A DNA stretch of 64,000 nt from Propioniciclava tarda. Lineage in GTDB: Bacteria; Actinomycetota; Actinomycetes; Propionibacteriales; Propionibacteriaceae. Location of the stretch: positions 1 to 64,000 of the forward strand of contig NZ_FXTL01000004.1 in the NCBI RefSeq assembly GCF_900182665.1, written 5' to 3'. A program made the position numbers and the translations under genes. The notes under the pieces were generated by a model. That model saw only the letters and a program-made list of their open reading frames with translations, made no database searches and was not told the origin of the DNA. How positions within the stretch are numbered: the first letter of the stretch is position 1; each line of letters begins with the position of its first letter. Shown here in pieces: positions 36,499 to 46,844 of this stretch.

Positions 36499-38547
36499 CT
36501 AGATGTCGAGGAAGCGGACGTCCTTGGCGTTGCGCTGGATGAACGAGCGGCGCTGCTCGACGTCCTCGCCCATCAGGATCGAGAACATCTCGTCGGCGGC
36601 CGCGGCGTCCTCGAGCGTGACCTGCAACAGGGTGCGCTGGTTCGGGTCCATGGTGGTGTCCCACAGGTCCGACGCGTTCATCTCGCCCAGGCCCTTGTAG
36701 CGCTGGATGGGGTTGACGTTCGGCAGCTTCTTGCCGGACGCCATGCCCTCGTCGCGCATCCGATCGCGCTGCTCATCGGTGTAGGCCAGCTCGTGCGGGG
36801 CGTTGGTCCAGCGCAGGCGGAACAGCGGCGGCTGGGCGAGGTAGATGAACCCGCCCGAGATCAGCGGCTTCATGAACCTGAACAGCAGCGTCAGCAAAAG
36901 CGTCCGGATGTGGGAGCCGTCGACGTCGGCGTCCGCCATCAACACGATCTTGTGGTAGCGCAGCTTGTCGACCTCGAAGTCCTCTTGGACGCCGGTGCCG
37001 AGGGCGTTGATGATCGCCTCGACCTCTTTGTTGGCGAGGATCTTGTCGAGGCGCGCCTTCTCGACGTTCAGGATCTTGCCGCGGATCGGCAGGATCGCCT
37101 GGGTGCGCGGGTCGCGTCCGCCCTTGGCGGAGCCGCCGGCGGAGTCGCCCTCGACGATGAACACCTCGCACTCGACCGGATTCCGGGACGAGCAGTCGGC
37201 CAGCTTGCCGGGCAGGCCGCCGCCCGACAGCAGGCCCTTGCGGTTACGGGCCATGTCGCGCGCCTTGCGCGCGGCGAGCCGCGCCTGGGACGCCGCCTGC
37301 GCCTTGCGGATGATGTCGCGACCCTCGGACGGGTTCTTCTCGAACCAGTCGCCGAGCAGGTCGTTCACCACGCGCTGGACGAAGCCCTTGACCTCGGTGT
37401 TGCCCAGCTTGGTCTTGGTCTGGCCCTCGAACTGCGGCTCGGCGATCTTGACCGAGATGATGGCGGTCAGGCCCTCGCGAATGTCGTCGCCACTAGGGCG
37501 ATCCTCCGGCTTCTTGATCATGCCCCACTGCGCGCCCCAGCGGTTGACCGTGTTGGTCAGCGCCGCCCGGAAGCCCTCCTCGTGGGTGCCGCCCTCGTGG
37601 GTGTTGATGGTGTTGGCGAAGGTGTGCACCGACTCCGAGTAGGACGAGTTCCACTGCATGGCGACCTCGACGGCCAGCTGCGCCTCGTTGTTCACCGCGT
37701 CGATGGCGATGACGGTCGGGTTGATCGTCTCCTTGGAGCCCGTCAGGTACTTCACGTAGTCGATGAGGCCGTCGTCGTAGCGGTAGGACACCTCGCGCGT
37801 CTCGGTCGGCGCGTCGACGAAGTCGTCGTCGTCGGACGCCGTCTCGGACGGCCGCCGGTCGATCAGGTTGATGCGCAGGCCCTTGTTGAGGAAGCACATC
37901 TCCCGGAAGCGGGTCGCCAGCGTGTCCCAGTTGTAGTGCGTGGTCTCGAAGATCTTCGGCGACGCGTGGAACGAGATCGTGGTGCCGACCTGGTCGTCCG
38001 GGCCGAGGGGCTCGAGCCGCTTGAGGTCGTAGCTGGGCTCGCCGAGCACGAATTCCTGGCGCCAGTGGTAGCCGTCGCGGCGGACGTCCACCTGGAAGTG
38101 GTCCGAGAGCGCGTTGACTACGGACGCCCCCACGCCGTGCAGTCCGCCGGAGACCTTGTAGCCGCCGTTGCCGAACTTGCCGCCTGCGTGCAGCACGGTC
38201 AGCGCCAGCGTCACGGCCGGGATCTTCTCGGTGGGGTGCATGTCGACCGGGAACCCGCGTCCGTTGTCGGTCACGCGGACGCCGTCGCCGGGCAGCAGCT
38301 CGATGTCGATGGTGTCGCAGTAGCCGGCCAGGGCCTCGTCGACGGAGTTGTCGACGATCTCGTACACGAGGTGGTGGAGGCCCCGCTCGCCGGTCGACCC
38401 GATGTACATGCCCGGACGCTTCCGGACGGCCTCGAGGCCCTCCAGGACCTGGATCGCACTGGCGTCGTAGTTGCCCTCTTCGACGGCCGTCGACGACGTG
38501 CCGCGCACGTCCTCGTAGGTGCCGGCCACGGCTTGCGCTTCGCTCAC
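36499..38547 (-). CDS. gyrB: DNA gyrase subunit B
   Basis: A 682-residue subunit with a GHKL ATPase domain ([13 protein letters not shown], then [11 protein letters not shown] and [14 protein letters not shown]), a transducer domain and a TOPRIM domain ([19 protein letters not shown], then [12 protein letters not shown]). It powers supercoiling by ATP hydrolysis. The region between gyrB and the upstream DUF721 gene is unusually long (about 540 bases), so gyrB may have its own promoter there. No defect is visible. Confidence 0.97.
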   Translation of the reverse strand: MSEAQAVAGTYEDVRGTSSTAVEEGNYDASAIQVLEGLEAVRKRPGMYIGSTGERGLHHLVYEIVDNSVDEALAGYCDTIDIELLPGDGVRVTDNGRGFPVDMHPTEKIPAVTLALTVLHAGGKFGNGGYKVSGGLHGVGASVVNALSDHFQVDVRRDGYHWRQEFVLGEPSYDLKRLEPLGPDDQVGTTISFHASPKIFETTHYNWDTLATRFREMCFLNKGLRINLIDRRPSETASDDDDFVDAPTETREVSYRYDDGLIDYVKYLTGSKETINPTVIAIDAVNNEAQLAVEVAMQWNSSYSESVHTFANTINTHEGGTHEEGFRAALTNTVNRWGAQWGMIKKPEDRPSGDDIREGLTAIISVKIAEPQFEGQTKTKLGNTEVKGFVQRVVNDLLGDWFEKNPSEGRDIIRKAQAASQARLAARKARDMARNRKGLLSGGGLPGKLADCSSRNPVECEVFIVEGDSAGGSAKGGRDPRTQAILPIRGKILNVEKARLDKILANKEVEAIINALGTGVQEDFEVDKLRYHKIVLMADADVDGSHIRTLLLTLLFRFMKPLISGGFIYLAQPPLFRLRWTNAPHELAYTDEQRDRMRDEGMASGKKLPNVNPIQRYKGLGEMNASDLWDTTMDPNQRTLLQVTLEDAAAADEMFSILMGEDVEQRRSFIQRNAKDVRFLDI

Positions 38548-39086
38548 TGATTCTCTTCCTACGCCACGGCGCCGCTTGGGCCGAGGATGGCCCAGGCGGC
38601 GTTCACAGACCTGGTTACTCTACCGGATCACCGAAAATTTCCGGTCACCGGACGCGCCCGCATGGCCCTCAACGGCGTCCGGACGCCTCTAGGACGCCCG
38701 AACAGGGGCTCTCATAGGTCCTCCCATGCGCGGCGGGCCCTCAGGGGCTCCTCTGATCGAATCTCGCAGCCATCGCCGCCTCCTTCCTCCTCGCCTCGCG
38801 CACACAGGAGGCGGGGCGTTGCAGATCGACCTCGACCCTGTGGATCACCCCCTGCCCAAGGCTGGCTGCTTCACGACGGCTCCCTCCGACAGAACGAGCC
38901 ACATCATGGCGGTACTGGCGCACCGACTCACCTCGGTATCGCTGCCCGTATCCGACCGCGCGCCCCAGCGACCTTGTCGACCTTCCGAGCGCCTGGACCC
39001 GGGGGTGAAGAAGGCGGCCGGTTTGCCGTCACGACGCCGCGGTCCGCTGCCAGTCCAAGAATCGGACGCCTCGGCGTCCGCGCTCG
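38548..39086. other. 540-base spacer upstream of gyrB
   Basis: No gene with recognisable motifs was found on either strand; the open frames here are the kind expected from high GC. The spacer probably holds the gyrB promoter, which in bacteria is often supercoiling-sensitive. It also contains several GGACGC/GCGTCC hexamers. Confidence 0.5.
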
Positions 39087-39695
39087 TCAGCCGTACGTGT
39101 CGCGCGGGCCGCGACCGTCGCGGACCGACCGGATGCCGTGCTTCCAGCTCGGCGCGTCCGGACCCTTGATCGTCAGGCGCTTGATCGTGCCCTCCCCCAC
39201 GGCCGCGTTGAGCTTGGCGAGCAGCTGCGGGGTCATCAGCCGCAGCTGGGACGCCCAGGCCGTCGAGTCCGTCCGGATCGTCACGATCCCGGCCACGAAA
39301 CTCTCTGGCGTCGAGTGCTGCGCGACGGCGTCCCCGACGATGCTCGGCCAGCGTCCGAGCAGGGCGTGCACGCTCACTTCGGTCGTCCAGCCCTGCTCGG
39401 CGATGAGTTCGCCGAGCGCGTCACCGAGGGCGGTGGGGTCGCTGCGCGAACGTCCGGACGCCGACGCGCGAGTCCGCTTGGCCTTACGCGGCTTGGGTGG
39501 TGGCAAGGGGGACGAGTGAGCCACAGACTCCGCGATCGCCTTAGCCAAGTTGAGCCCAGTCGGGTCGAACAGGACCTCAGTCGGGGCTTCGACAGGCTCA
39601 GCCGCCGGGTTGCCTGAGCACAGCGCTCCAGTCCCGGTCCCGGTCCCGGTCCCTGAGCTTGTCGACGGGGAGCCTGTCGAAGGGTCACTCATCAT
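39087..39695 (-). CDS. DUF721 (DciA-like) replication protein
   Basis: A 202-residue protein whose conserved domain lies at about residues 85-165 ([20 protein letters not shown], then [19 protein letters not shown] and [11 protein letters not shown]). DUF721 proteins include DciA, the ancestral loader or regulator of the replicative helicase, and the gene sits between recF and gyrB as in most actinobacteria. The N-terminal 40 residues are low complexity ([15 protein letters not shown]) and are encoded by inserted short repeats, so this part is probably not structured. It overlaps the recF stop by 11 bases. Confidence 0.85.
   Translation of the reverse strand: MMSDPSTGSPSTSSGTGTGTGTGALCSGNPAAEPVEAPTEVLFDPTGLNLAKAIAESVAHSSPLPPPKPRKAKRTRASASGRSRSDPTALGDALGELIAEQGWTTEVSVHALLGRWPSIVGDAVAQHSTPESFVAGIVTIRTDSTAWASQLRLMTPQLLAKLNAAVGEGTIKRLTIKGPDAPSWKHGIRSVRDGRGPRDTYG
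39583..39603. repeat. Dispersed repeat copy inside the dciA-like gene
   Basis: A 21-base segment containing CTTCGACAGGCTCAG is identical, in inverted orientation, to 42467-42487 in the dnaA-dnaN spacer. A variant with the same CTGTCGAAG core sits nearby at 39655-39690. This looks like a dispersed REP-like family that has landed in coding sequence. Confidence 0.7.
39627..39656. repeat. Hexanucleotide microsatellite inside the dciA-like gene
   Basis: About four units of CGGTCC in a row encode a Gly-Thr run in the N-terminal tail. Copy-number changes would stay in frame. Confidence 0.7.
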
Positions 39696-40845
39696 CGGCG
39701 CTCACCTCCCCGGCGTTGACGACGAACCTACGCCCGGCGAGTCCGGCGGGAACATCCCCGGCGACGGCGGCGGTGATCAGCACCTGCTCGGCGCCGGCCA
39801 CCCGCTCGGCCAGCCGGGCGCGACGGACCTCGTCCAGCTCGGCGAACACGTCGTCCAGGATCAGCACCGGCGCCACCCCGCCGGCTCGCAGCAGGGCGTC
39901 CGACCCGAGCCTCAAAGCGAGCGCGAACGACCAGCACTCGCCGTGCGAGGCGTACCCCTTCGCGGGAAAGTCCCCTAGTGAGAGCACCAAGTCGTCCCGG
40001 TGCGGGCCGACCAGACTGAGCCCGCGGGCGATCTCCTCGCCGCGGCGCTCAATCATGCGCTCGACGTAGCGGGCGTGCAGCGCGGCGGCGTCCAGGTGTT
40101 CGTCGTCGACGATCCCGTTGGTCTCCCCCGTGATCGAACTCGACCGGTAGGCGATGGCCGCGACGTCCTCGGCGGGGGCGATGGCGCAGTACGCCTCGGC
40201 GACGCCGGCCCGCATGTCCCCCAGCGTGTCGAGCCGCGCCCGGGTGATCTCAGCGCCCAGGCCGGCCAGCTGATCGGAGAAGAAGTCCAGCGTGATGGAC
40301 GCGTCCTCGGCCAACGGCCCACGGCGTCCGGCCAGTGACTTCAACAGACTCGAGCGCTGCTTCAGCACGCGCTCGTAATCAGCCCGGACGCCGGCCATGC
40401 GCGGCCACCGCGCGGTGACCAGCTCGTCCAGGAAACGCCGCCGATCGGCCGGATCACCCTTGACCAGCGCCAGGTCCTCGGGCGAGAACAGCACCACCCG
40501 CAGCGCCCCCAGCAGGTCGCGCGGACGCTTCAGCGGCCCGCGATTCAGGGACGCCTTGTTGGCGCGACCGGTGTTGATCTCGATCTCCAGCAGGAGCGAG
40601 CGCGGATCGTCCAGGCCGGCCTGGACGCGTCCGCGCACGATGGCCCGCTCGGCACCCTTCCGAATGAGCGGCGCGTCGAACGCCACCCGATGGGACGCCA
40701 GCGTGGCCAGGTACTCGACAGCCTCGACGAGGTTCGTCTTGCCCTGGCCGTTACGTCCGGTGAAGACGGTGACGCCCGGGGACAGCTCCAGCTCGGCGAC
40801 CGCATAGCTGCGGAAGTCTGCGAGGCTGAGCTGGGTGACGAACAA
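39685..40845 (-). CDS. recF: DNA replication and repair protein RecF
   Basis: A 386-residue SMC-like ATPase with Walker [21 protein letters not shown] (31-50), an ABC signature-like segment near [14 protein letters not shown] and Walker [14 protein letters not shown]. It loads RecA at gapped DNA and helps restart replication. It follows dnaN in the dnaA-dnaN-recF-dciA-gyrB order, and its stop overlaps the start of the DUF721 gene. No gene for 6-phosphogluconate dehydrogenase lies between dnaN and recF, unlike in mycobacteria. Confidence 0.96.
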   Translation of the reverse strand: MFVTQLSLADFRSYAVAELELSPGVTVFTGRNGQGKTNLVEAVEYLATLASHRVAFDAPLIRKGAERAIVRGRVQAGLDDPRSLLLEIEINTGRANKASLNRGPLKRPRDLLGALRVVLFSPEDLALVKGDPADRRRFLDELVTARWPRMAGVRADYERVLKQRSSLLKSLAGRRGPLAEDASITLDFFSDQLAGLGAEITRARLDTLGDMRAGVAEAYCAIAPAEDVAAIAYRSSSITGETNGIVDDEHLDAAALHARYVERMIERRGEEIARGLSLVGPHRDDLVLSLGDFPAKGYASHGECWSFALALRLGSDALLRAGGVAPVLILDDVFAELDEVRRARLAERVAGAEQVLITAAVAGDVPAGLAGRRFVVNAGEVSADDE

Positions 40846-40892
40846 GGAGCAACCTCGCCTGACGTGCGGACGCTAGCGCCCGCGACCGCGGA

Positions 40893-42053
40893 TCAAGAGG
40901 GCAGGCGCATCAGCATGATGACGTGGCGGTAGTCCCCGGACGGCTCGCCGTCCAGGTCGGCCAACGGCATGAGCAGACAGGGCTTGCCCGGGGCGGTGAA
41001 CGAGAAGTTCACGTACGGGGTGTCGAGCGCGTTGAGGGCGTCCGCGAGGTAGTGGGGGTTGAACCCGGCGGCGGTCATCGACAGGCCCTGACCGGTGTGG
41101 TCCTCGACGACGGCCTCAAGCGCCTCGACGGCCTGGGCCTGGTCGCCCGTGGCGGCCTCGAGCGTGATGGCGCCGTCCGCGATCAGCATGCGCAGCGACG
41201 TGTTGCGCTCGGCGACCAGGGCCACGCGACGCACGGCCGCGATGATCTCCTGGGTGTTGGCGCGGACGGTGAGCGTAGGCGTCACGCTCATCAGGTGCCG
41301 GACCTTCGGGAACTCCCCGTCCAGCAGGCGCGTCGTGATCTCCCGGACGCCGTGGGCGCCGTCGCCGGCGAAGCCGATCAGCCCGTCGCCGGACTCACCG
41401 CCGGCCAGGCTCAATGTGACCTGCTCGCCGTTCGTCATCGACTTGGCGGTCTCGCTGAGGACGCGTCCGGGGACGAGCGCCGCACCCTCGGCGCGCGCCG
41501 AGCCCGGCGACCAGGTGATCTCCTTGAGCGCCATGCGGTAGCGGTCGGTGGCCAGCAGCGACAGCGTGTCGCCCTCGATCTCGATGCGGACGCCGGTGAA
41601 GACGGGCAGCAGCTCGTCGCGTCCGGCCGCGATGACGACCTGCGACACGGCCTGGGCGAAGACATCGGACGCGATCGTGCCGGACGACTCCGGCATCGTC
41701 GGCAACTCGGGGTACTCGGTCACGGGCAGCAGCTGCAGCGTGAAGCGGGCGGACCCGCAGGTCAGCTCCATCTTCGAGGCGTCCGCGGCGACGTCGACAG
41801 GCTTGGCCGGCAGGGAACGGGCGATGTCGGCGAGCAGCTTGCCGGAGACGAGCGCGACGCCCTCTTCGGACACCTTCGCCGGGACCGCGATCTTGGCCGA
41901 CGTCTCGTAGTCGAAGCTCGACAAGACGACCTGATCGCCACGCGCCTCGACGCGCAAGCCCGCGAGGATCGGCACGCTGGGACGATTCGGCAGGCTGCGC
42001 GCCGCCCATTGAACGGCCTCAGCCAGCACGTCTCGTTCGAGTCGGATCTTCAC
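40893..42053 (-). CDS. dnaN: DNA polymerase III beta sliding clamp
   Basis: A 386-residue clamp with the three repeated domains of the family; MKIRLERDVLAEAVQWAARS starts domain I and YLADALNALDTPYVNFSF lies in domain III. It encircles DNA and tethers polymerase and many partners. The C-terminal end (YRHVIMLMRLPS) is close to the conserved clamp end. The start at 42053 faces the presumed oriC, with dnaA upstream on the same strand. Confidence 0.97.
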   Translation of the reverse strand: MKIRLERDVLAEAVQWAARSLPNRPSVPILAGLRVEARGDQVVLSSFDYETSAKIAVPAKVSEEGVALVSGKLLADIARSLPAKPVDVAADASKMELTCGSARFTLQLLPVTEYPELPTMPESSGTIASDVFAQAVSQVVIAAGRDELLPVFTGVRIEIEGDTLSLLATDRYRMALKEITWSPGSARAEGAALVPGRVLSETAKSMTNGEQVTLSLAGGESGDGLIGFAGDGAHGVREITTRLLDGEFPKVRHLMSVTPTLTVRANTQEIIAAVRRVALVAERNTSLRMLIADGAITLEAATGDQAQAVEALEAVVEDHTGQGLSMTAAGFNPHYLADALNALDTPYVNFSFTAPGKPCLLMPLADLDGEPSGDYRHVIMLMRLPS

Positions 42054-42584
42054 GGCGTCTCCTGCGTTGTCGATCGGTTCTTCGGATCATATCGGCGTGG
42101 CCCGCTTCGCCCACAGTTGTGCGTCCGGGTTACTTCGAAGAGAAGAGATGTCTATTACTTCTTCTTCATCGTCACTGCTGTGGATTCGGTGGACGAGCGG
42201 CGTCCGGGCTGGTCAGCAGGCGTGTCGGCGGAGGCGTCCGATGTGGACAACCTCGAACTACACGGGTAGTAGATGTGGACGGGCGCGGACGTCGCGTCCG
42301 GTTTCCACAGGGCGTCCGAGTTCTCCCCAGAGTTGTGCGGACGCCGACGGCGTCGATCCTGGCGACCAAGATCGGACGCCGACGCAGGGCTCAGCGGCAA
42401 CGCCGATCAAGGAGACGATCGTTGGCTAAGCGTGAGTCATCAGTCGACCGAGCGAAGGGATCCGTGGGCTGAGCCTGTCGAAGCCCCGGCAGGTTGCAGC
42501 TTCGTCAAGCTCGGCCAGCGATAGCTCAGCGCGTGCTGCTGCGAAGCGGCCCACGGCGTCCAGCTCAAGAAGGGAACGGACGGA
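42054..42584. other. oriC: Predicted replication origin (oriC) between dnaA and dnaN
   Basis: The 530-base non-coding region holds a perfect DnaA box on the minus strand (TGTGGACAA at 42242-42250) and looser boxes at 42179-42187 (TGTGGATTC), 42274-42282 (TGTGGACGG) and 42301-42309 (GTTTCCACA). A locally AT-rich, pyrimidine-rich stretch at about 42140-42178 is a candidate unwinding element. The right end carries a dispersed 21-base repeat. Location between dnaA and dnaN is the norm for actinobacteria. Confidence 0.8.
42467..42487. repeat. Dispersed repeat copy in the dnaA-dnaN spacer
   Basis: Identical but inverted relative to 39583-39603; the core is CTGAGCCTGTCGAAG. It is the only repeat I could place in the origin spacer. 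Confidence 0.7.
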
Positions 42585-43973
42585 CTAGCGCGACGCGTTC
42601 TTGATGCGGTTGGTGAGCTCGGTGACCTGGTTGTAGACCGAGCGGCGCTCGCTCATCAGCTGGCGGATCTTGCGGTCCGCGTGCATGACGGTGGTGTGGT
42701 CGCGGCCGCCGAAGAGTTGACCGATCTTGGGCAGGCTCAGGTCGGTCATCTCGCGGCAGAGGTACATGGCGATCTGGCGGGCGGTGACCAGGACGTGCGT
42801 CCGGCTGCCGGAGCACAGGTCGTCCACGGTCACGCCGAAGTAGTTGGCGACGTTCGACATGATCGCGAGCGGGTTGATCGGCATCTCTTCGCCGTCGGGG
42901 ATGAGGTCCTTCAGCACGGCCTCGGCGATCGACATGTCGACGGGCTGGCCGTTGAGGCTGGCGAACGCCGTCACCCGGATCAGCGCGCCTTCGAGCTCGC
43001 GAATGTTGGTCTGGATCTTGCTGGCGATGAACTCGAGCACGTCCGGGCTGGCGGTGAGGTGCTCGGCGAACGCCTTCTTCCGCAGGATCGCGATGCGCGT
43101 CTCGAGGTCGGGCGGCTGGATGTCGGTCAGCAGCCCCCACTCGAAGCGGCTGCGCAGCCGGGGCTCCAACGCCTCCAGGGCCTTCGGCGGACGGTCCGAG
43201 GTCATCACGATCTGCTTCTGCGCGTTGTGCAGCGTGTTGAACGTGTGGAAGAACTCCTCCTGGGTCTGGATCTTCGACTCCAGGAACTGGATGTCGTCGA
43301 TCAACAGCACGTCGATGTCGCGGTAGTTGCGCCGAAACTCGGGGGTCTTGTTGTCCGAGATCGCATTGATGAAGTCGTTGGTCAGCTCTTCGGTCGACAC
43401 GTACTTGATCCGCAGGCCCTCGGCGTAGGTGGCGACGTAGTGCCCGACCGCGTGCAGCAGGTGCGTCTTCCCCAGCCCGGACGAGCCGTAGATCATCAGC
43501 GGGTTGTACGCCTTCCCGGGCTGCTCGGCCACGGCCATCGCGGCGGCCTGCGCGAACCGGTTCGAGGAGCCGATGACGAAATTGTCGAACGTGTACTTCG
43601 GGTTCAGCCGGTCGCCGTTGCCGGACGCTGGCCGCGGGGCCGTGTTGCCCAGGCCGAACGTGAGCACCGGGATCGGCAGCTGCTCCGCCTCGGCCCGTTC
43701 CTCTTCGGCCAGCTCGTGTTCGAGGTCCGGATCGATCGTGACCGCCAGAGCCGTCGGACGCCCCCGCAGGTCGGTGAGCTCGTCCTCCATCCAGGACCGC
43801 AGCCGGCTCTCGATGCGGTTGCGGGTGAAGTCGTTGGAGACGGCCGCCATCAGGGTGCTGTCATGCAGGGCGAGCGGACGCATCAGGCGTAGCCAACCGA
43901 GATATGAGGGGTCGGCGCTGGCGCACAGGTGATCCCAAATGGTGCGCAATTCGGGATCCAGGTCGTCAGCCAT
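42585..43973 (-). CDS. dnaA: Chromosomal replication initiator DnaA
   Basis: A 462-residue initiator with AAA+ motifs: Walker [16 protein letters not shown], Walker [12 protein letters not shown] and sensor I near [14 protein letters not shown]. The C-terminal box-binding domain includes the signature [15 protein letters not shown]. It melts oriC and loads the helicase. Domain II is short. DnaA boxes on both sides (oriC on the dnaN side, three boxes just upstream) predict autoregulation. Transcription runs toward dnaN. Confidence 0.98.
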   Translation of the reverse strand: MADDLDPELRTIWDHLCASADPSYLGWLRLMRPLALHDSTLMAAVSNDFTRNRIESRLRSWMEDELTDLRGRPTALAVTIDPDLEHELAEEERAEAEQLPIPVLTFGLGNTAPRPASGNGDRLNPKYTFDNFVIGSSNRFAQAAAMAVAEQPGKAYNPLMIYGSSGLGKTHLLHAVGHYVATYAEGLRIKYVSTEELTNDFINAISDNKTPEFRRNYRDIDVLLIDDIQFLESKIQTQEEFFHTFNTLHNAQKQIVMTSDRPPKALEALEPRLRSRFEWGLLTDIQPPDLETRIAILRKKAFAEHLTASPDVLEFIASKIQTNIRELEGALIRVTAFASLNGQPVDMSIAEAVLKDLIPDGEEMPINPLAIMSNVANYFGVTVDDLCSGSRTHVLVTARQIAMYLCREMTDLSLPKIGQLFGGRDHTTVMHADRKIRQLMSERRSVYNQVTELTNRIKNASR

Positions 43974-43991
43974 GCCACCCCTTTACACCCG

Positions 43992-44024
43992 CTGTCCACA
44001 CCGTTGTCCACAGGATGTGGAGAT
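43992..44024. promoter_or_regulatory. DnaA box cluster upstream of dnaA
   Basis: Three boxes in 33 bases: CTGTCCACA (43992-44000), the perfect TTGTCCACA (44004-44012) and TGTGGAGAT on the other strand (44016-44024). They lie immediately before the dnaA start, so DnaA probably represses its own gene here. The 300-base dnaA-rpmH spacer around them holds no gene. Confidence 0.75.
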
Positions 44025-44281
44025 AGGCCGGGGTGATCACTCCAGGTGGGGGTGACGACCCGTCGTAGGCGAGAACGCTACTCACGTGGGGCGACCCTGG
44101 CAAACGGAATCTGAGAATCTTCATGTTCTACGGCGTGTCGTCTCGACGGACGCCGCGCCAGGGGTTCGGTTTGCCGGTCAGAGTGCCGTACGCGTATCGT
44201 TGGCAAGTCGCTGTCTTGGCGACGCCTGTGTCCGCAGTGGTCGCAGTGATCCGAACACGATCTAAGAGTGGGGAGATTGGC

Positions 44282-44419
44282 GTGAGCAAGCGCACTTTCC
44301 AGCCGAGCAACCGGCGTCGCAGCCGCACCCATGGTTTCCGTCTTCGCATGCGGACGCGCGCGGGTCGCGCCATCCTCGCCGCCCGCCGTGCCAAGGGCCG
44401 CGAACGCCTGGCCGGCTGA
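44282..44419 (+). CDS. rpmH: 50S ribosomal protein L34
   Basis: The 45-residue protein, [20 protein letters not shown] followed by a basic [11 protein letters not shown] segment, is full-length L34. GTG 44282 follows GGGAG with normal spacing. It opens the rpmH-rnpA-yidD-yidC-jag-rsmG cluster, divergent from dnaA, and is a fixed origin landmark. Confidence 0.97.
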   Translation: MSKRTFQPSNRRRSRTHGFRLRMRTRAGRAILAARRAKGRERLAG

Positions 44420-44441
44420 CCTGCCAGCCTGAGGCGTCCCG

Positions 44442-44780
44442 GTGCTCCCTGCACGATCGCGGCTGACGTCCTCGGACGACTTCCGTGCCTGCGTGCGCGG
44501 AGGCGTCCGGGTTGGTCGCGAGACACTGGTCATCCACGCCCTTCGAACCTCGAGCCCGCCATCGCGTGCGGGCTTCGTCGTCTCCAAGGCCGTCGGCAAC
44601 GCCGTGACCCGCAACCGGGTCAAGCGGCGGCTGAGGCACCTCGCGGCGTCCAGTTTTTCGTCGGACGCCGAGAGCTCGGTCGACATCGTGGTCCGGGCGC
44701 TACCCCAGGCCACGACCGGGGATCTGGCAGGGGACTTCCGCTCCGCTTACGCCACCGCGCTGACCAAGCTGGCCGCATGA
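44442..44780 (+). CDS. rnpA: Ribonuclease P protein component
   Basis: A 112-residue basic protein with the RNase P signature VVSKAVGNAVTRNRVKRRLR. It assists the RNase P RNA in maturing tRNA 5' ends. GTG 44442 starts 22 bases after rpmH; no strong Shine-Dalgarno is visible, so coupling to rpmH is likely. Confidence 0.95.
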   Translation: MLPARSRLTSSDDFRACVRGGVRVGRETLVIHALRTSSPPSRAGFVVSKAVGNAVTRNRVKRRLRHLAASSFSSDAESSVDIVVRALPQATTGDLAGDFRSAYATALTKLAA

Positions 44781-44820
44781 TGACGTCATGTGGCCCGTCC
44801 AGGGCCGACCGGGACGCGCG

Positions 44821-45048
44821 ATGAAGTACCTGATCATCGGCTTTCTCAAGCTGTACCGCCTGCTGATCAGCCCGTTGTACGGGCAGGTCTGCAAGTTCCA
44901 TCCCAGCTGTTCCGCCTACTCGCTGGAGGCGGTGCAGACCCACGGGGCCTGGGAGGGTTCCGTTCTGACGGTGAAGCGCCTCGGGCGCTGCCACCCCTGG
45001 TCAGCCGGCGGTTACGACCCCGTTCCCGGGACCGAACATGCGAGGTAA
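44821..45048 (+). CDS. yidD: Membrane protein insertion efficiency factor YidD
   Basis: A 75-residue protein, MKYLIIGFLKLYRLLISPLY then FHPSCSAYSLEAVQTHG and RLGRCHPW, contains the conserved Cys residues and the amphipathic N terminus of YidD. It assists YidC in membrane insertion. ATG 44821 fits the family N terminus; the upstream ATG at 44788 would add 11 residues with no ribosome site. It ends four bases before yidC. Confidence 0.92.
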   Translation: MKYLIIGFLKLYRLLISPLYGQVCKFHPSCSAYSLEAVQTHGAWEGSVLTVKRLGRCHPWSAGGYDPVPGTEHAR

Positions 45049-45051
45049 CTC

Positions 45052-46179
45052 ATGAACCTTCAGCCGCTGCTGACCCTGTTGGACTTCTGGGCCGACATGG
45101 GCAAGGGCCTCGACGCGATGATGCAGCCCATCTACTGGGCCATCTCGGGCATCGTCGTCGGCTTCCACTGGCTCTATTCGCACTTCTTGAACCCCGACTC
45201 GGGCCTGATCTGGCTGCTCTCGATCGTCAGCCTGACGATCGTTGTCCGGGTCGCGATGATCCCGCTCTTCGTGCGGCAGATCAACAGCTCGCGCAAGATG
45301 CAGCTCCTGCAGCCCAAGATGAAGGCGCTGCAGGAGAAGTACGGCACCGACCGGGAGAAGCTCGGTCAAGAGCAGATGAAGATGTACAAGGAGGAGGGCG
45401 TCAACCCCTTCGCCTCATGCCTGCCGCTGCTGCTGCAGATGCCGATCTTCATCGGCCTGTTCAACGTGCTGAACGCTGTGTCCAACAATGTCCCCGTCGG
45501 CCAGTTCTTCGTCGACAACCCCAACCTGGTGCACTCGCTGCGGAACTCGACGCTCTTCGGGGCGTCCCTGGCCGGCAAGTTCATGCCGATGGACGGCGGC
45601 TTCGGCCCCAATCAGGTGCTCGCCGGCCTCCTGATCATCGGCCTGGTGGTGACGCTGTTCTTCACGCAGCTGCACATGATGCGCAAGAACATGCCCCCGG
45701 AGGCCCTCACCGGCCCGCTGGCTCAGCAGCAGAAGACGATGCTCTACATCCTTCCGCTGAGCTACCTGTTCTTCGGCATCAGCATCCCGATCGGCGTCAT
45801 GCTCTACTGGTTCGCCTCGAACCTGTGGACGCTCGCCCAGCAGTACATCCTGATCCACAACGCCCCGACGCCGAACACCCCGGCCTACATCGACTGGGAA
45901 GAGCGCATGCGGGCCCGCGGCAAGGATCCGGAGGCCATTCTCCGCAAGCGCCTCGGCATGGATCGTCGCCCCAAGGCCACCGAGGCCGCCGACCCCACGA
46001 AGGTCGCCCGCCAGGGCACCACGCGCTCCACCTCGTCCCCGGCGACGGACGCCACCACGACCACCTACCGCCAGCCGCCGACGTCGGGCGCTGCGGCGTC
46101 CGACGAGAACGGCGAACGGCGCAACATCGCCCGGCAGCAGCCCAACAAGCGCCCGCGCGCTGCCCGCAAGAAGTCCTGA
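45052..46179 (+). CDS. yidC: Membrane protein insertase YidC
   Basis: A 375-residue Oxa1/YidC protein with about five membrane segments, including SLTIVVRVAMIPLFVRQI and the cytoplasmic loop LQPKMKALQEKYGTD, then PFASCLPLLLQMPIFIGLF. The conserved Arg in the first core helix (IVVRV) is present. A hydrophilic C-terminal tail ends in a basic cluster (NKRPRAARKK) that would bind ribosomes. It inserts proteins into the cytoplasmic membrane alone or with SecYEG. Confidence 0.96.
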   Translation: MNLQPLLTLLDFWADMGKGLDAMMQPIYWAISGIVVGFHWLYSHFLNPDSGLIWLLSIVSLTIVVRVAMIPLFVRQINSSRKMQLLQPKMKALQEKYGTDREKLGQEQMKMYKEEGVNPFASCLPLLLQMPIFIGLFNVLNAVSNNVPVGQFFVDNPNLVHSLRNSTLFGASLAGKFMPMDGGFGPNQVLAGLLIIGLVVTLFFTQLHMMRKNMPPEALTGPLAQQQKTMLYILPLSYLFFGISIPIGVMLYWFASNLWTLAQQYILIHNAPTPNTPAYIDWEERMRARGKDPEAILRKRLGMDRRPKATEAADPTKVARQGTTRSTSSPATDATTTTYRQPPTSGAAASDENGERRNIARQQPNKRPRAARKKS

Positions 46180-46213
46180 CCCGCCGACGGCGGGAACCTG
46201 CACGAGGAGTGAC

Positions 46214-46843
46214 ATGAGCGACGAACTGATGCCCGAGGGCGTCTCCACCGAGTCGGACGCCGATGAGGTCGTGGCCGACATCTTGACCGACGCCGAGGCC
46301 GAGCCGGAGGCGTCCGACGTCGTCGACGACGATGGCGACGAGGACGACGAGGCTGACGAGGACGGCAAGCCGGCGCGCAGCAAGCGCGACGAGGCGCTGA
46401 CCAACGAGGGCGAGATCGCGGCCGACTACATCGAGGGTCTGCTCGACATCGCCGACCTCGACGGTGACATCGACACCTACAACGAGGGCGGCCGCGCGCA
46501 CGTCTCGATCATCACCGACGCGGCCATGCTGGTCGGGCGCAACGGCGAGGTGCTCGAGGCGCTGCAGGAACTCGCCCGCCTGGCCGTGATGACCGAGACC
46601 GGGCATCGCTCGCGCCTCATGCTCGACATCGCCGGCCACCGCGAGAAGCGCCGCACGCAGCTGCAGGCCCTGGCCGCGGAGGCGATCGCCGACGTGCAGG
46701 GCTCGGGCGAGTCGGTCCGGCTGTCGCCGATGAACCCCTTCGAGCGCAAGATCGTGCACGACGCGATCGCGGCGGCTGGGCTCGTCAGCGAGTCCGAGGG
46801 CGAGGAGCCCAACCGTCGCGTCGTCGTGATGCCCAAGGCCTGA
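46214..46843 (+). CDS. jag: KH/R3H RNA-binding protein (Jag/KhpB)
   Basis: A 209-residue protein with a very acidic N-terminal third, then a Jag-type KH domain with [19 protein letters not shown] and an R3H domain with [15 protein letters not shown]. It binds RNA and affects cell division and envelope gene expression in Gram-positive bacteria. It follows yidC by 34 bases, with GAGGAG before the ATG. Confidence 0.93.
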   Translation: MSDELMPEGVSTESDADEVVADILTDAEAEPEASDVVDDDGDEDDEADEDGKPARSKRDEALTNEGEIAADYIEGLLDIADLDGDIDTYNEGGRAHVSIITDAAMLVGRNGEVLEALQELARLAVMTETGHRSRLMLDIAGHREKRRTQLQALAAEAIADVQGSGESVRLSPMNPFERKIVHDAIAAAGLVSESEGEEPNRRVVVMPKA

Positions 46844-46844
46844 G

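Noticed and set aside
38587-39519. Long plus-strand frame opposite the dciA-like gene
   Set aside because: Its second half is antisense to dciA and the first half lacks motifs.
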